Source: Hyphomonadaceae bacterium (lineage in GTDB: Bacteria > Pseudomonadota > Alphaproteobacteria > Caulobacterales > Aquidulcibacteraceae). From it: a DNA stretch of 64,000 nucleotides. Within the stretch, counting starts at the first letter, position 1. Every line of letters starts with the position of its first letter. The notes under the pieces were generated by a model. That model was given only the letters and a program-made list of their open reading frames with translations, did no database searches and was not told the DNA's origin. Shown piece by piece: positions 18,975 through 28,557 of this stretch. A program made the position numbers and the translations under genes. The stretch lies in the NCBI GenBank assembly GCA_016791445.1, contig JAEUMP010000009.1, positions 1 through 64,000 on the forward strand. The letters are read 5' to 3'.

Positions 18975-18999
18975 GGCCGGCGGGGACGCCGGCCTTTTT
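18975..18999 (+). terminator. Intrinsic terminator after bactofilin
   Basis: Perfect 8-bp stem GGCCGGCG/CGCCGGCC (18975-18982 with 18987-18994), GGGA loop, then TTTTT (18995-18999). It is 27 bases beyond the bactofilin stop and defines the 3' end of the M23-bactofilin unit. Confidence 0.92.
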
Positions 19000-19036
19000 C
19001 GTCTGAGAGCGACGTGCTCGGCGCTGCTCTCCTGCT

Positions 19037-19450
19037 TCAGACCAATGTGAGGACGCGCCCCGCAAGCACGACCACTGCGGCGATGGCGAAGTTCGCGACG
19101 TTGCCGTCGATCCGTCCGACACGGGTGGCTGCGAACCCCTGCTCTGCCGCGACCTGACCCCCGTAGTGGCGAACGGCCGCCGCGCTCGCGAAGAACCCGC
19201 CTAGCGCGATCGCGCTGAGGATCATGGCGATGCAAATTCCCAGCGCCTGATCCACCCGGCCCGACCACATGAAGAACAGCGCCGCCGCGCCGAGACCCGA
19301 CGTCGTCAGCACCTGGGTGACGACGTGAAAGCGCGCATGCCCAGGCCACGCTGGATTGAGCGCATGGGACCGGCTGAAATCGGCGATCGGGGGGATCACT
19401 GTGAATTGTAAAATACCGATGCTCATGAGGGCGAGACCGAGTTCAGTCAT
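19037..19450 (-). CDS. Small integral membrane protein, unknown function
   Basis: 137 residues with about four hydrophobic segments ([78 protein letters not shown]). Between the first two is a conserved-looking [14 protein letters not shown], typical of small uncharacterised membrane families. It is the last gene of the prfB-dipeptidase string, 29 bp after the dipeptidase. Function unknown. Confidence 0.7.
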   Translation of the reverse strand: MTELGLALMSIGILQFTVIPPIADFSRSHALNPAWPGHARFHVVTQVLTTSGLGAAALFFMWSGRVDQALGICIAMILSAIALGGFFASAAAVRHYGGQVAAEQGFAATRVGRIDGNVANFAIAAVVVLAGRVLTLV

Positions 19451-19479
19451 GCATGTTCTCCCAAGCTCTCATTCTGAAA

Positions 19480-20664
19480 TCACCGGGACGCCGTCGCGCC
19501 CGCCGGCAGCGTCTGCATCAGCACGCGCACGACATTGCCGCCCATCACCTTGCCGATCTCATCGTCGGTGAAGCCGGCGTCCATCAGCGCCTGCGTGAGA
19601 ACCGCCAGTCGCGACGTGTCGAAGGCCACTGTCGTCGCGCCGTCATAGTCGGAGCCGAGACCCACATGGTCGATGCCGACGAGATCGCGGACATGCACGA
19701 CGCTTTCGACGAATTTCGCCGGCGCCGTCGAACACAAGGCGCCATCCCAGTAGCCGATGCCCACGACGCCGCCCGTCCGCGCTACGCCCCTGATTTCGTC
19801 GTCGGTCAGATTGCGGTTCACCTCGCACACCGCCTGCACGCCGCCATGCGACGAGACCACGGGCTTTGTAGCCATGGCGAGAATTTCGGCGACCGCCGTA
19901 TGACTGGCGTGCGCGATGTCGACGACCATGCCCTTCGCTTCCATGTCCTCTACGATCTGACGCCCAAGCGGCGTCAACGCGCCCTTCGCCTCGCCATGCA
20001 TGGAGCCGGCGAGCTCGTTGTCGAAGAAATGCGTGAGGCCCGCCATGCGATAGCCGGCGTCGAACAGGACAGAGAGATTTTCGCGGCGCCCTTCCAGATT
20101 GTGCAGGCCCTCCACGGACAAGAGCGCGCCGAGCACACTCTCGTTTCGCGCACGCGTCTCGATCAAGGCGCGCACGTCCGACGCCGTCGTGATCTTGACG
20201 AGCGCGCCTCGCGACCGCCGCACGGCGCTGTCGAGCTTCGAGGCATGCCACAGCGAACGCTGCAGCAGCGACGTCCATGTGCGCGCCGGCTGCAACTGCG
20301 CGACGCTCAGCACGGTGATGTTGTCGCCATCGGCGCTGTTGGAATCGTAGTTCTGATCGGTCGGCGTTTTCGTCACCGACGAAAACACCTGCAGCGCCAC
20401 ATTGCCTTCGCGAAGGCGCGGCAGGTCCATGTGCCCGCGCTTGCCGGGCGCAAGCAGATCGCGCTTCCACATGAGGGTGTCGGAGTGGAGATCGGCGATC
20501 GTCACACGCTTGTGCAGCGCGAGCGCGCGTTCAGACGGCGCATCGAGTGCGACCGGCGCGATCTGGTTCATGCTGCGTTCGACGATCCCCGGCGCGAGGC
20601 CAAAGAACGCCGCCGCCAGCACGGCGATCAGCACGACCACGCCGAAGAGAATCTTGCGCATCAT
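19480..20664 (-). CDS. Membrane dipeptidase (peptidase family M19)
   Basis: 394 residues. An N-terminal hydrophobic segment (residues 4-24) acts as signal or anchor. Zinc ligands of the renal-dipeptidase family are visible: ADLHSD (His60, Asp62), the bridging Glu in LLSVEG, VDIAHAS and VVSSHGG (His), and the Asp in GLGSDYDG. It probably cleaves dipeptides, including D-amino-acid-containing ones from wall turnover, at the outer face of the membrane. Its ATG overlaps the prfB TGA (ATGA). Confidence 0.92.
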   Translation of the reverse strand: MMRKILFGVVVLIAVLAAAFFGLAPGIVERSMNQIAPVALDAPSERALALHKRVTIADLHSDTLMWKRDLLAPGKRGHMDLPRLREGNVALQVFSSVTKTPTDQNYDSNSADGDNITVLSVAQLQPARTWTSLLQRSLWHASKLDSAVRRSRGALVKITTASDVRALIETRARNESVLGALLSVEGLHNLEGRRENLSVLFDAGYRMAGLTHFFDNELAGSMHGEAKGALTPLGRQIVEDMEAKGMVVDIAHASHTAVAEILAMATKPVVSSHGGVQAVCEVNRNLTDDEIRGVARTGGVVGIGYWDGALCSTAPAKFVESVVHVRDLVGIDHVGLGSDYDGATTVAFDTSRLAVLTQALMDAGFTDDEIGKVMGGNVVRVLMQTLPAGATASR

Positions 20665-21792
20665 TCCACATCCTCGATGACGCCTTGCGGCGCGCCGGAA
20701 ATGCGGTGCGCGAGGGCAGCGGCCATGAAGGCGTCGAGGTCGCCGTCGAGCACGCCTTGCGTGTCGCTGGTTTCAACGCCGGTGCGGAGGTCTTTCACCA
20801 TCTGGTACGGCTGCAGGACGTAGGAGCGGATCTGCCGTCCCCAACCGATTTCCGTCTTTGCGTCCTGCAGCGCCTGAGCGGCGGTTTCGCGCCGCTGCAA
20901 TTCCGCTTCGTACAAGCGCGCGCGCAGCATGTCCCACGCCTTGGCGCGGTTCTGGTGCTGCGACCGTTCGGACTGGCACGCCACGGCAATGCCCGTCGGG
21001 ATGTGCGTGAGGCGCACGGCCGAGTCCGTCTTGTTGACGTGCTGACCGCCGGAGCCGGAGGCGCGATAGGTGTCGGTGCGCACGTCCTTGTCGGCGATCT
21101 CGATCTCGATGGTGTTGTCGATCACCGGATAGACCCACGCGCTTGCGAAGCTCGTATGCCGTCGCGCGTTTGAATCGTAGGGCGAGATGCGCACGAGGCG
21201 GTGGACGCCGGATTCCGTCTTCAGCCAGCCGTACGCGTTTTCGCCTTTGACCTGGATCGTTGCGGACTTGATGCCGGCGGTGTCGCCGTCCTGCTCTTCG
21301 AGCAGATCGACCTTCATCCCCTTCGCGTTCGCCCAGCGCGTGTACATGCGCAGCAGCATCTGCGCCCAGTCCTGGCTTTCGATGCCGCCGGCGCCGGAGT
21401 TGATTTCGACGTAGCAGTCATTGCCGTCCGCTTCGCCGGAGAGCAGCGTTTCGAGTTCGGCGCGGGCGGCGCGTTCCTGCGTGACCTTCAGCGCGGCGCG
21501 CGCCTCGTTGAGGAGCCCTTCATCGCCTTCCGCGTCGGCGAGTTCGGCGAGTTCGACAGTGTCGGCGCGCTCGCGTTCGAAGGTGAGCACGTTCTCGATG
21601 GCGCCCGTCAGCCGGTTGCGCTCGCGCATCAGCTTCTGCGCTTTCTCGGGGTCGTTCCAGAATGTCGGATCCTCGACGAGCGCGTTCAGTTCATCGGCGC
21701 GGGCGTTGGCGCGATCCCAGTCAAAGACGCCTCCGGAGCAAGGCGACCGTCGTCTCGATCTGTTCGGAAAGGGCGGCGATGTCGGGGCGCAT
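20661..21792 (-). CDS. prfB: Peptide chain release factor 2 (programmed +1 frameshift)
   Basis: 376 residues when read through the frameshift. ATG at 21790-21792 with an AGGAG ribosome-binding site, then 23 codons ([20 protein letters not shown]...) to an in-frame TGA at 21721-21723. After a +1 shift at CTT-TGA-C the frame reads [15 protein letters not shown]... to the stop at 20661. GGQ (residues 248-250) and the stop-reading region [11 protein letters not shown] are present. RF2 terminates at UGA and UAA, so its own level controls the shift. It lies downstream of mrcA in the same direction, but 2.4 kb separates the two. Confidence 0.95.
21720..21735 (-). promoter_or_regulatory. prfB programmed frameshift site
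   Basis: On the minus strand the sequence reads CGG AGG CGT CTT TGA C. A Shine-Dalgarno-like GGAGG (21730-21734) stands three bases before the CTT slip codon, and the UGA with following C is a weak RF2-decoded stop. These are the elements of the classic RF2 autoregulatory frameshift: scarce RF2 lets the ribosome slip +1 and make more. Confidence 0.93.
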
Positions 21793-21944
21793 GGGGAACT
21801 CCTGAAAGTGTCGGGGTGATGTGTTGAGGGTGAGATATGCGCTTCGCGCGATGGGCGCCAGCGTGGGCGCGCGCCGGCGTCGACGCTTCGCGGGACGAAG
21901 CGCCGTGCGGGCGGGCGGCGATCGGGAAATGGCCGGACGCCGAG

Positions 21945-22520
21945 TCAGGAGGTGTCGGCGGCGCAGACAGCGCGCGGCGCGCCCGTGCAGAGCGGCGTCG
22001 CCGCAGGCGCGACCACGCGCAGCGGCGCGCCGTGCATGGCGGCCGACAGCCAGCGCATCAGGCGCGCGATCCAGCGGTCGCGATGCGCCGCGAGATCACG
22101 CAGCCGACCGAGCCGCGCCTCAAGGCGCGGAAAACCGACGCCGCGACGGAACGGGCGGACGAATCCGCGCCGCCATCCGGGTCCGGGCCGCGCCCGCGTG
22201 CGTGCAAAGCCCGCCGGCGCACGCAACGGCGCCCGCATCGACCTGCCTACATGGCGCCGGGCGACGGTTGCGGTCGCCTGCCCTTCCGGGATGGCGAGCC
22301 AGGCCGCGAAGATCAGCGCACGTTCGGCCTTGCGCAGGGCGCGGGCGACTTCCGCGCGCGCCTCCTCGCGCCAGCCCTGCGCCGGGAGACCGAGCCCCGC
22401 CGCCGCCTCGGCCATCCACACGCTGACCGCGCACAGCCACACCGTCACCGATGCGAAGAACGCGTCGATGCGGGCGGCGATGGCGGTGCGGTCGATGGGC
22501 GGATGCGGTTGGGGCGACAT
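21945..22520 (-). CDS. Hypothetical Arg/Ala-rich protein
   Basis: 191 residues, very rich in Ala and Arg. A hydrophobic stretch lies near residues 20-42 (FFASVTVWLCAVSVWMAEAA), then helical charged segments (EEARAEVARALRKAERALIF). It has no recognised motif. There is no good ribosome-binding site for the chosen ATG, so the start is uncertain. It is located between prfB and PBP1A, which are usually closer together, and may be part of an insertion. Confidence 0.5.
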   Translation of the reverse strand: MSPQPHPPIDRTAIAARIDAFFASVTVWLCAVSVWMAEAAAGLGLPAQGWREEARAEVARALRKAERALIFAAWLAIPEGQATATVARRHVGRSMRAPLRAPAGFARTRARPGPGWRRGFVRPFRRGVGFPRLEARLGRLRDLAAHRDRWIARLMRWLSAAMHGAPLRVVAPAATPLCTGAPRAVCAADTS

Positions 22521-22561
22521 GCGGCCTCCTTTCTGGAGGCGAGCTATGGCAGGGGTGGGTT

Positions 22562-22589
22562 TTATTTCCTAGTTACAAATAGGAAATAA
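22562..22589. repeat. AT-rich inverted repeat
   Basis: Perfect 10-bp arms TTATTTCCTA (22562-22571) and TAGGAAATAA (22580-22589) with an 8-nt loop. It is striking for its low G+C in this GC-rich DNA. It lies just upstream of the 191-residue gene. It could be a regulator-binding palindrome or a hairpin; no T-run follows on either strand. Confidence 0.6.
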
Positions 22590-22774
22590 GTCTCGCCGGC
22601 TCCCGTTCCCGGATTGCGCATCGCGAAAGTCCGGGCCCCATTCGCGGATGCCGCTGGAGTATGGACCCCGGACCCGACTGAGGCGATCCGGGGACGGGTG
22701 GTCGATCTCCCCCTCTGAAAAGAGGTCTCGGCGAGACACCGTGATCGGTACACACAAGCCTCAATCTCCTGCCG

Positions 22775-22885
22775 CGGCGCTCGTCCCCGGCGAAGGCCGG
22801 GGACCATTCCCTGTCGGCAGGGTTCCCTCACAGCCATGAATTCTGGCGGAAAATGGTCCCCGGCCTTCGCCGGGGACGAGCGCCG
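22775..22885. repeat. Perfect 34-nt inverted repeat of the GTCCCCGGC...GCCGGGGAC type
   Basis: Arms 22775-22808 and 22852-22885 are exact reverse complements with 43 nt between. Each arm holds a smaller imperfect palindrome (CCCCGGCGAAGGCCGGGG). Similar extragenic palindromes are scattered in many alphaproteobacterial chromosomes. Two copies in opposite orientation here can form a very stable hairpin. Confidence 0.8.
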
Positions 22886-23020
22886 TGCGACTTTCGCAAA
22901 GGTCTCCGGAACAGGGCGGAAAAGAAGTAGCGCCACTCGTATAGCCCGCCCATCCCATCTTCCTGACAAGGGCTGTTCTGCTCCTGGGACGAACACAGGC
23001 GCATACACATGCATGCCTCC

Positions 23021-24109
23021 TCAGGGCGGGGGTGCGGCAGGGCCACTTGGCGGCGGCGCGAGCGACTTCGTGTAGCCGCCAACCTTCTCAAAAACCGTAC
23101 CCCAATTTTGACTGCCACCTTCCTTCACCGCGCGCGCGGCAACAGCATCGAACTCTTCTCGCCACTCGGGATAGGCCGCGACAAAGCTGTCGATCAGGCG
23201 TCGATTGACTAGCTCCGCCGCCCTTTCATCCGACCACGTCGCTAGCGTGTGTTGAATGAAGAGGACTTTGCCGCCATCGCCCACCATCGAGTATTCGACC
23301 TTCGTGACTTGGTAATCATCCGGTCCGAACGTCCATTTAAATGGCGGCGCGCCACGAACGAGTTCTGGCGCCACAAAGGACTGCAGGTCGGCGTTGAAAT
23401 CCTGCGCTAGGCGAGCCTGGTAGAATGGCCCGCGCCAAAGTGTTCCCCTGGCGGCGCCGTAGAGAAGCGCCGCATTGAAATCATGCCCTCGCTTGCGCTC
23501 GCGTTGAGCGTCATCCCAGAGTTGCCGGCTATTCCGTCCGCCCAATTGCGACCAACTGGGCGAGAGCGCGCGAACACGCCACTCCTTCCCTTCGAGTTCC
23601 AGCCATACAGCTGTCGCCCGCTGCGATGCGCCCGGCAAATCCTCGATGAGAATGACGACAGCGCTCATTGGCGTGCCGCCGGGCGATACGAATACAGCAC
23701 GCCCGTCGATCGGGTCGCAGGGAACCCGCTCGCCGTCTTCGACCCCACCAACAATTCTGAGCAGATATGTCTCTGTCGCGCGCGGCGGACCCAAGGCGGG
23801 ATTGGAGAGATAAGAAGCCGCCAAGATTTCAAACTGCGCCGGATCGCTGGCGACTGACTTGCCTGCTTCCGACATTTCGCTGCGCGCTTCGAGCGGCGTC
23901 CGCACGATCAGATCGAGAAATCCCTGCGCAGCGGACTCAATTTTGAGACGCGTCCCCGCGCTGATTTCATCGTTCGTCTGACACACACCCCAATAGAGGC
24001 TCGGCGCCAAAGGGCTTCCATCGGGTTTGCGCGCAAGAAGCACGAGAGCGACCGCAGTCACCGGCACAAGCAGCCCGAGAAGCACCCATCCCCACAGCCT
24101 CATCCCCAT
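23021..24109 (-). CDS. Hypothetical membrane-anchored or secreted protein
   Basis: 362 residues. The N-terminal MRLWGWVLLGLLVPVTAVALVLLARK is a signal anchor; the rest is soluble and probably extracytoplasmic, ending in a Pro/Ala tail. Two Cys (WGVCQTN and ERVPCDPID) could form a disulphide. No family is recognised. G+C content is somewhat lower than in the neighbours, which, with its position between prfB and mrcA, is consistent with horizontal acquisition. Confidence 0.6.
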   Translation of the reverse strand: MGMRLWGWVLLGLLVPVTAVALVLLARKPDGSPLAPSLYWGVCQTNDEISAGTRLKIESAAQGFLDLIVRTPLEARSEMSEAGKSVASDPAQFEILAASYLSNPALGPPRATETYLLRIVGGVEDGERVPCDPIDGRAVFVSPGGTPMSAVVILIEDLPGASQRATAVWLELEGKEWRVRALSPSWSQLGGRNSRQLWDDAQRERKRGHDFNAALLYGAARGTLWRGPFYQARLAQDFNADLQSFVAPELVRGAPPFKWTFGPDDYQVTKVEYSMVGDGGKVLFIQHTLATWSDERAAELVNRRLIDSFVAAYPEWREEFDAVAARAVKEGGSQNWGTVFEKVGGYTKSLAPPPSGPAAPPP

Positions 24110-24236
24110 CCCTTCCCGGTCGCATTGCCATCGACAATGCCAGCCAGTGGCTCGCGGGGGTAGTCAATTCGGCGGCCCCCCAACCAGCGCTTTCGATCCC
24201 GCAAGCGCACCTTCGGAGGAGATGGATGGGCCGTCG

Positions 24237-26714
24237 CTAGTACAACCCGCCGAGCCCATCATCCTGACGCGGGCCTGCCGTTGTCGTGGTCGGCGAGAGG
24301 CTCGGGCCGTTCTCGGCGCCGGGAAAGCCCATCTCGCCGCGACCGATGATCAGCGGCGAGGAGGCGTACATTTCCGTCGGCTCGCTGCCGGGGCGGAAGG
24401 CCTCGATGATGGTGTCCACCGTTTCCGCCGACGGCACCTGCCCGGTGCGCGCGTCGACGCGCACGAGGCGCACGCCGGCGGGCATGCGGAACGGCGTGTC
24501 GGTCTCGCGCTTGAGCGCCTCGGCCATGAAGTCGCGGAAGATCGGCGCCGCGATCCGGCCGCCGGACTCCCCTTCGCCCAGCGAACGCGGCTGGTCGAAG
24601 CCGACCCAGACGCCGACGACGAGATCCGGCGAGAAGCCGACGAACCAGGCGTCCTTGTAGTCGTTGGTGGTGCCCGTCTTGCCGCCCAGCGTCTTGCCGA
24701 CGGTCTTGATGACGGTGGCGGTGCCGCGCTCGACGACGCCCTGCGACATGGAGACGACCTGATAGGCGGTGATCGGATCGATGACCTGCTCGCGCACGTC
24801 GGCGATCTGCGGCGCGGCCTGGCCGTTCCACGGCGCGTTGCAGCCGGCGCATTCGCGCTGGTCCTGCCGGCGCAGAGAGACGCCGTCGCGGTCCTGGATG
24901 CGGTCGATATAGATCGGGTCGATGCGGCGGCCGCCGTTGACGAACATGGCGTAGGCCGTCGTGAGCCGCAGCGGCGTCGTCTCGCCGACGCCGAGGCCGA
25001 GCGAGAAGACCGCGAGATTGCGCTTGGACGGATCGTAGACGCCGAGGCGCGCGGCATAGTCGAACACGCGTTCGGGGCCCATCTCATAGACGAGACGCGC
25101 TGTCATCGTGTTCAGCGAGCGCTCGAGGCCGACGCGCATCGTCGTCGGGCCGAGGAAGCTGTCGCGGTTGTAGTTGTCCGGCGCCCAGACCGTGCCGTCG
25201 CCGGCGGCGACCGCGAACGGCGCATCGTCGATCAGCGTCGCCGGCGTAAGACCGCAGCCGCGCTGGTTCTCCGCGCTGCACGGATCGAGGGAGGCCGCAT
25301 AGACGATGGGCTTGAAAGACGAGCCTGGCTGGCGCTGCGCGTCGGTGACGCGGCTGAAATCGCCGAGACGGAAATCATAGCCGCCGATGAGCGCGAGCAC
25401 GCGCCCCGTGTGCGGGTTCATCGCGACGAGCGACCCTTCCACCTGCGGCACCTGCTTCAGCGAGCACCGGCCTGCGGCGGGGCATTGCACATAGATCGCC
25501 GCGCCGGGCGTCAGCGCGCGCTCCTTCTTGTTGCGCGCGCCCGCGGCGGCCCACGTCACGTCCTCATTGGCGAGCTGGCGCTGTGCGCCGTCGGCGAGCG
25601 CAATGCGCACCTGATTGCCCGTGGCCTGGGTGACGACTGCTTTCGACCAGCCGGTCAGGCGCGGCGGCGCGGCGACGTTGCGCAGCGCGTCGCCGGGATT
25701 GCCGTCCGCCGACACGCGCGCCACCGGGCCGCGCCAGCCATGACGGCGGTCGTATTGCTCAAGCCCCTTGCGAAGCGATTGCGCGGCCGCGAGTTGCAGG
25801 CGCGTATCGAGCGTGGAGCGGATAGAAAGCCCGCCTTCCTTGAGCTGCTTCTCGCCGAGGCGCGCGATGACTTCGCGGCGCACCTGTTCGACGAAGTGGG
25901 CGGACGCGACGTACTTGTCTTCCGACAGGCGATTCACCGCGACGAGCTTTTCCGCCGCCGCCGCATCCGCCTCCTCCTGGGTGATGAACTTGTTGTCCAC
26001 CATCCGCGTGAGCACCCAGTTGCGGCGCTCCACCGCGCGATCGTTCTTTGACACCGGATCGTAGTTGTTCGGCCCCTTCGGCAGCGCGCCGAGATAGGCG
26101 GACTCGGCGAGCGTCAGCCGGTCGAGCGGCTTGTCGAAATAGTTGAGCGCAGCGGCGCCCACGCCATAGGACTGACGGCCGAGGAAGATCTGATTCAGAT
26201 AGAGTTCGAGGATGCGCTCCTTATCCAGCGCGCGCTCGATGCGCTGCGCGAGGAAGGCTTCCTTGATCTTGCGCATGATCGTCCGGTCGGACGTCAGCAG
26301 CATGTTCTTGGCGACCTGCTGGGTGATCGTGGACGCGCCCTGCATCCGGTCGCCGGTGAAGATCGAGGCGATGTTGGTCAGCGTCGCGCGCGCGAGGCCC
26401 GCATAGTCGAGACCCGAGTGCGAGTAGAAGGACTTGTCCTCCGCCGAGATGAAGGCCTGCTTCACATGGTCCGGGATTTCCTGGATCGGCACGAACACCC
26501 GGTGCTCAGTGGCGAATTCCGCGATCAGGCTGCCGTCGCCGGCGTGGACGCGCGTCGTCACGGGCGGGCGATAATCGGCAAGCTGCTTGTAGTCGGGCAG
26601 GCCCTGCACGGCGACCGCCACGAGGATCACGAGGCCCAGGACCACCGCCGCGACACCTGCGGCCGCGATCATGAGCGCCTTGCGCAGGGTTTCCGGCGTC
26701 AGCTGTATCGACAT
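24237..26714 (-). CDS. mrcA: Penicillin-binding protein 1A (bifunctional)
   Basis: 825 residues. An N-terminal membrane anchor (about 15-37) is followed by a GT51 glycosyltransferase with AEDKSFYSHSGLD (catalytic Glu92) and QGASTITQQVAKN. An OB-like insert and the transpeptidase follow, with SSFK (Ser465, Lys468), SLN and KTGTTNDYKDAWFVG. It polymerises and cross-links peptidoglycan in the periplasm. It is downstream of the amidase gene on the same strand after 102 bp. That gap holds an 8-bp hairpin (26749-26768) without a T-run. Confidence 0.96.
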   Translation of the reverse strand: MSIQLTPETLRKALMIAAAGVAAVVLGLVILVAVAVQGLPDYKQLADYRPPVTTRVHAGDGSLIAEFATEHRVFVPIQEIPDHVKQAFISAEDKSFYSHSGLDYAGLARATLTNIASIFTGDRMQGASTITQQVAKNMLLTSDRTIMRKIKEAFLAQRIERALDKERILELYLNQIFLGRQSYGVGAAALNYFDKPLDRLTLAESAYLGALPKGPNNYDPVSKNDRAVERRNWVLTRMVDNKFITQEEADAAAAEKLVAVNRLSEDKYVASAHFVEQVRREVIARLGEKQLKEGGLSIRSTLDTRLQLAAAQSLRKGLEQYDRRHGWRGPVARVSADGNPGDALRNVAAPPRLTGWSKAVVTQATGNQVRIALADGAQRQLANEDVTWAAAGARNKKERALTPGAAIYVQCPAAGRCSLKQVPQVEGSLVAMNPHTGRVLALIGGYDFRLGDFSRVTDAQRQPGSSFKPIVYAASLDPCSAENQRGCGLTPATLIDDAPFAVAAGDGTVWAPDNYNRDSFLGPTTMRVGLERSLNTMTARLVYEMGPERVFDYAARLGVYDPSKRNLAVFSLGLGVGETTPLRLTTAYAMFVNGGRRIDPIYIDRIQDRDGVSLRRQDQRECAGCNAPWNGQAAPQIADVREQVIDPITAYQVVSMSQGVVERGTATVIKTVGKTLGGKTGTTNDYKDAWFVGFSPDLVVGVWVGFDQPRSLGEGESGGRIAAPIFRDFMAEALKRETDTPFRMPAGVRLVRVDARTGQVPSAETVDTIIEAFRPGSEPTEMYASSPLIIGRGEMGFPGAENGPSLSPTTTTAGPRQDDGLGGLY

Positions 26715-26816
26715 GCAGTGGAACTCGTCGGGTTTTGGGGCGCGAATATGACGGCGGCTGCGCCGTCAGCCTCGTTAATTGGGGGACACGCCGTCCCAGA
26801 CCGGAATGTGGCCCCC

Positions 26817-28127
26817 TCAGCGCTCCGCATAGGCGCGCGAACGGGCGAAGTAAACGTCGATCGAGTCCGCCACGGCGCCCGTCATCCGGCGGCGCACGGC
26901 GGGGTCCGCGAGGCGCGATTCGTCGGCCTGATTGGTCAGGAAGCCGAGCTCCAGCAGCACCGCCGGCACATCCGGGGCGAGCAGGACATAAAATCCCGCG
27001 CTGCGATGCGTGTTCCGCAGGAGCGGCGCCTCCCGGCCGAGTTCCGCGATGAGCGTCTGGGCGAATTCGGCGGAGCGACTCGTGGTCTCCCGCTGGGTCA
27101 GGTTGACGAGGATGGACTGGATCCGCTCGTCGCGGGGCGCGTCGCCCAGATCCACTTCCCAGTCCTTGCGGCCCATCATGTTGCGGGCGCGAGCCTCGCC
27201 GCTGGCGGAGAGCGTGTAGACCGAAGCCCCCCGCGCCGAGGGGTTGGCGTGGGCGTCGGCATGCAGGGAGATGAAGAGATCGGCCTTCTCACGCCGACCG
27301 ACGGCGACGCGGTCGTCGTGGGCGATATAGCCGTCCCCGTCCCGGGTCATGATGACCTTGTACCCACCGCGCGCTTCGAGGTGATCGCGCAGGTCGCGGG
27401 CGGCGGCGAGGACCACGTCCTTCTCGCGCAGGCCGCTACGGCCGATCGCGCCCGGGTCATGGCCGCCATGGCCTGCATCGATGACAATGACGCGACGTCC
27501 CGTCCGGTCCTCCGGGGGCGCGGGGCGCGCGGTCGCGCTCGCCCGTTCGGTGCGGGCGGGCGTCCTGGCCACCGCCGGGGTCATTTCGCGCGGGGCGGTG
27601 CTCGCGGCAGGCGACACGGCGGCATTGGCGTACACCACCGGGGCCGCCGTGCGGGGTGTGACGGTGCGGGTCGGCGCGACGGTCGGCGTGGCGGGACGGC
27701 GCGCGGCCGGTCGCGCGGTCTCGCCGGCCGGATCGACCAGTTCGAACACGAACCGGAAGGCGCCGCCTTCGAGGTCTTCCACGCGGCGGGCGCCGACGCG
27801 GGTCGACGCCGAGAGATCGAACACCACCCGCATAGCCCCGTCGGGCTGGCGGGCGTGGCGGACACCGCGCACGGCGCCGGCGGGCGCGGGCGCGAGGGCC
27901 CCGTCCGCGCGCGCGCCAGGCACGTCGATGACGAAGCGGTCCGGTCCCGAAAGCAGAAAGACCCGTGCGTCCACCGCGCGGTCCACCGTCACCGACACCT
28001 CGGTGCGGCCGCCGGCGGCGCTCACATCCGCGCCCAGCACGCGCGCCGGCGCGCCGGCGGACGCCGGGACGCTCAGGGCCGCCGCAAGGCAGAGGCCGGC
28101 AGCGAGGACACGGTTAAAAAAGTTCAT
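26817..28127 (-). CDS. amiC: N-acetylmuramoyl-L-alanine amidase with AMIN domain
   Basis: 435 residues from ATG 28127, where a signal peptide begins (MNFFNRVLAAGLCLAAALSV...); longer in-frame versions lack one. An AMIN domain (about 27-130) targets the protein to the septum or peptidoglycan. A Thr/Ala/Pro linker leads to the zinc amidase_3 domain: VIVIDAGHGGHDPG (His), KDVVLAAARDL, ISLHADAHAN (His) and LLELGFLTN (catalytic Glu). It cleaves stem peptides from glycan during cell separation. It is divergent from rne. Confidence 0.93.
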   Translation of the reverse strand: MNFFNRVLAAGLCLAAALSVPASAGAPARVLGADVSAAGGRTEVSVTVDRAVDARVFLLSGPDRFVIDVPGARADGALAPAPAGAVRGVRHARQPDGAMRVVFDLSASTRVGARRVEDLEGGAFRFVFELVDPAGETARPAARRPATPTVAPTRTVTPRTAAPVVYANAAVSPAASTAPREMTPAVARTPARTERASATARPAPPEDRTGRRVIVIDAGHGGHDPGAIGRSGLREKDVVLAAARDLRDHLEARGGYKVIMTRDGDGYIAHDDRVAVGRREKADLFISLHADAHANPSARGASVYTLSASGEARARNMMGRKDWEVDLGDAPRDERIQSILVNLTQRETTSRSAEFAQTLIAELGREAPLLRNTHRSAGFYVLLAPDVPAVLLELGFLTNQADESRLADPAVRRRMTGAVADSIDVYFARSRAYAER

Positions 28128-28557
28128 GAATTCCGCACTCTGGAGAATGCACCATACGTCAGTGAGGCTTGCGGAAGTCTTGACCGACTGCGACTTTTCA
28201 ACGTCGATGAAATCAGGCAAGGATGCTTTGCGGCTCAAAGGCCGCATGAGTCCGGCCTGCCGCAGCGTTTCACGAGACGGCGAGGCCTGCCTCCCCCTGC
28301 TTTACCCTGCCGGCCCGGCGCGCCTTCAAGCGCCCCGCCAGGAGTAGCGTGTCGCCGGTCGCGTTGCTGCGACCAGAACTGGAGTATCGCGGTGTCCACA
28401 CCCGACTGGCCCGACCGTATCGAGACCGCCCGCGCGGCGACGATCGGCCGTGCGGACAGAACGGCGCCGCGCTCCCCCTCATATTTGCGGCGCCCCGGGC
28501 TTCAGCGCGACCAACGCGCGCCCGCTCGCGATGGCCCCGCACACGGAGCTTCGACCC
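28128..28557. other. Divergent spacer between amidase and rne; probable rne leader
   Basis: 430 bp without a credible gene. It must contain the promoters for the minus-strand amidase and plus-strand rne. I could not pick out convincing -35/-10 pairs. RNase E genes often carry a long 5' untranslated leader through which the enzyme controls its own mRNA. The length here allows that, but no specific structure was proven by eye. Confidence 0.5.

Larger units (their letters stand above)
22521..23020. other. Repeat-rich intergenic region
   Basis: No convincing coding region; short ORFs in all frames lack ribosome-binding sites and disagree in composition. The interval holds a small AT-rich inverted repeat (22562-22589), a CCCGGACCC...GGGTCCGGGG-type palindromic patch near 22660-22700, and a 34-nt inverted pair (22775-22885). 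It reads as an accumulation site for dispersed extragenic repeats. Confidence 0.65.

Noticed and set aside
22600-23118. Several 60-150-codon frames in the repeat region
   Set aside because: All lack ribosome-binding sites, overlap one another in different frames and are made of repeat sequence.
24027-26051. 674-codon plus-strand frame over PBP1A
   Set aside because: PBP1A motifs on the minus strand are complete; the plus frame has no motif and no ribosome-binding site.
26749-26768. Hairpin between amidase and mrcA as a terminator
   Set aside because: The 8-bp stem is perfect but no T-run follows on the minus strand; the genes may well be co-transcribed.
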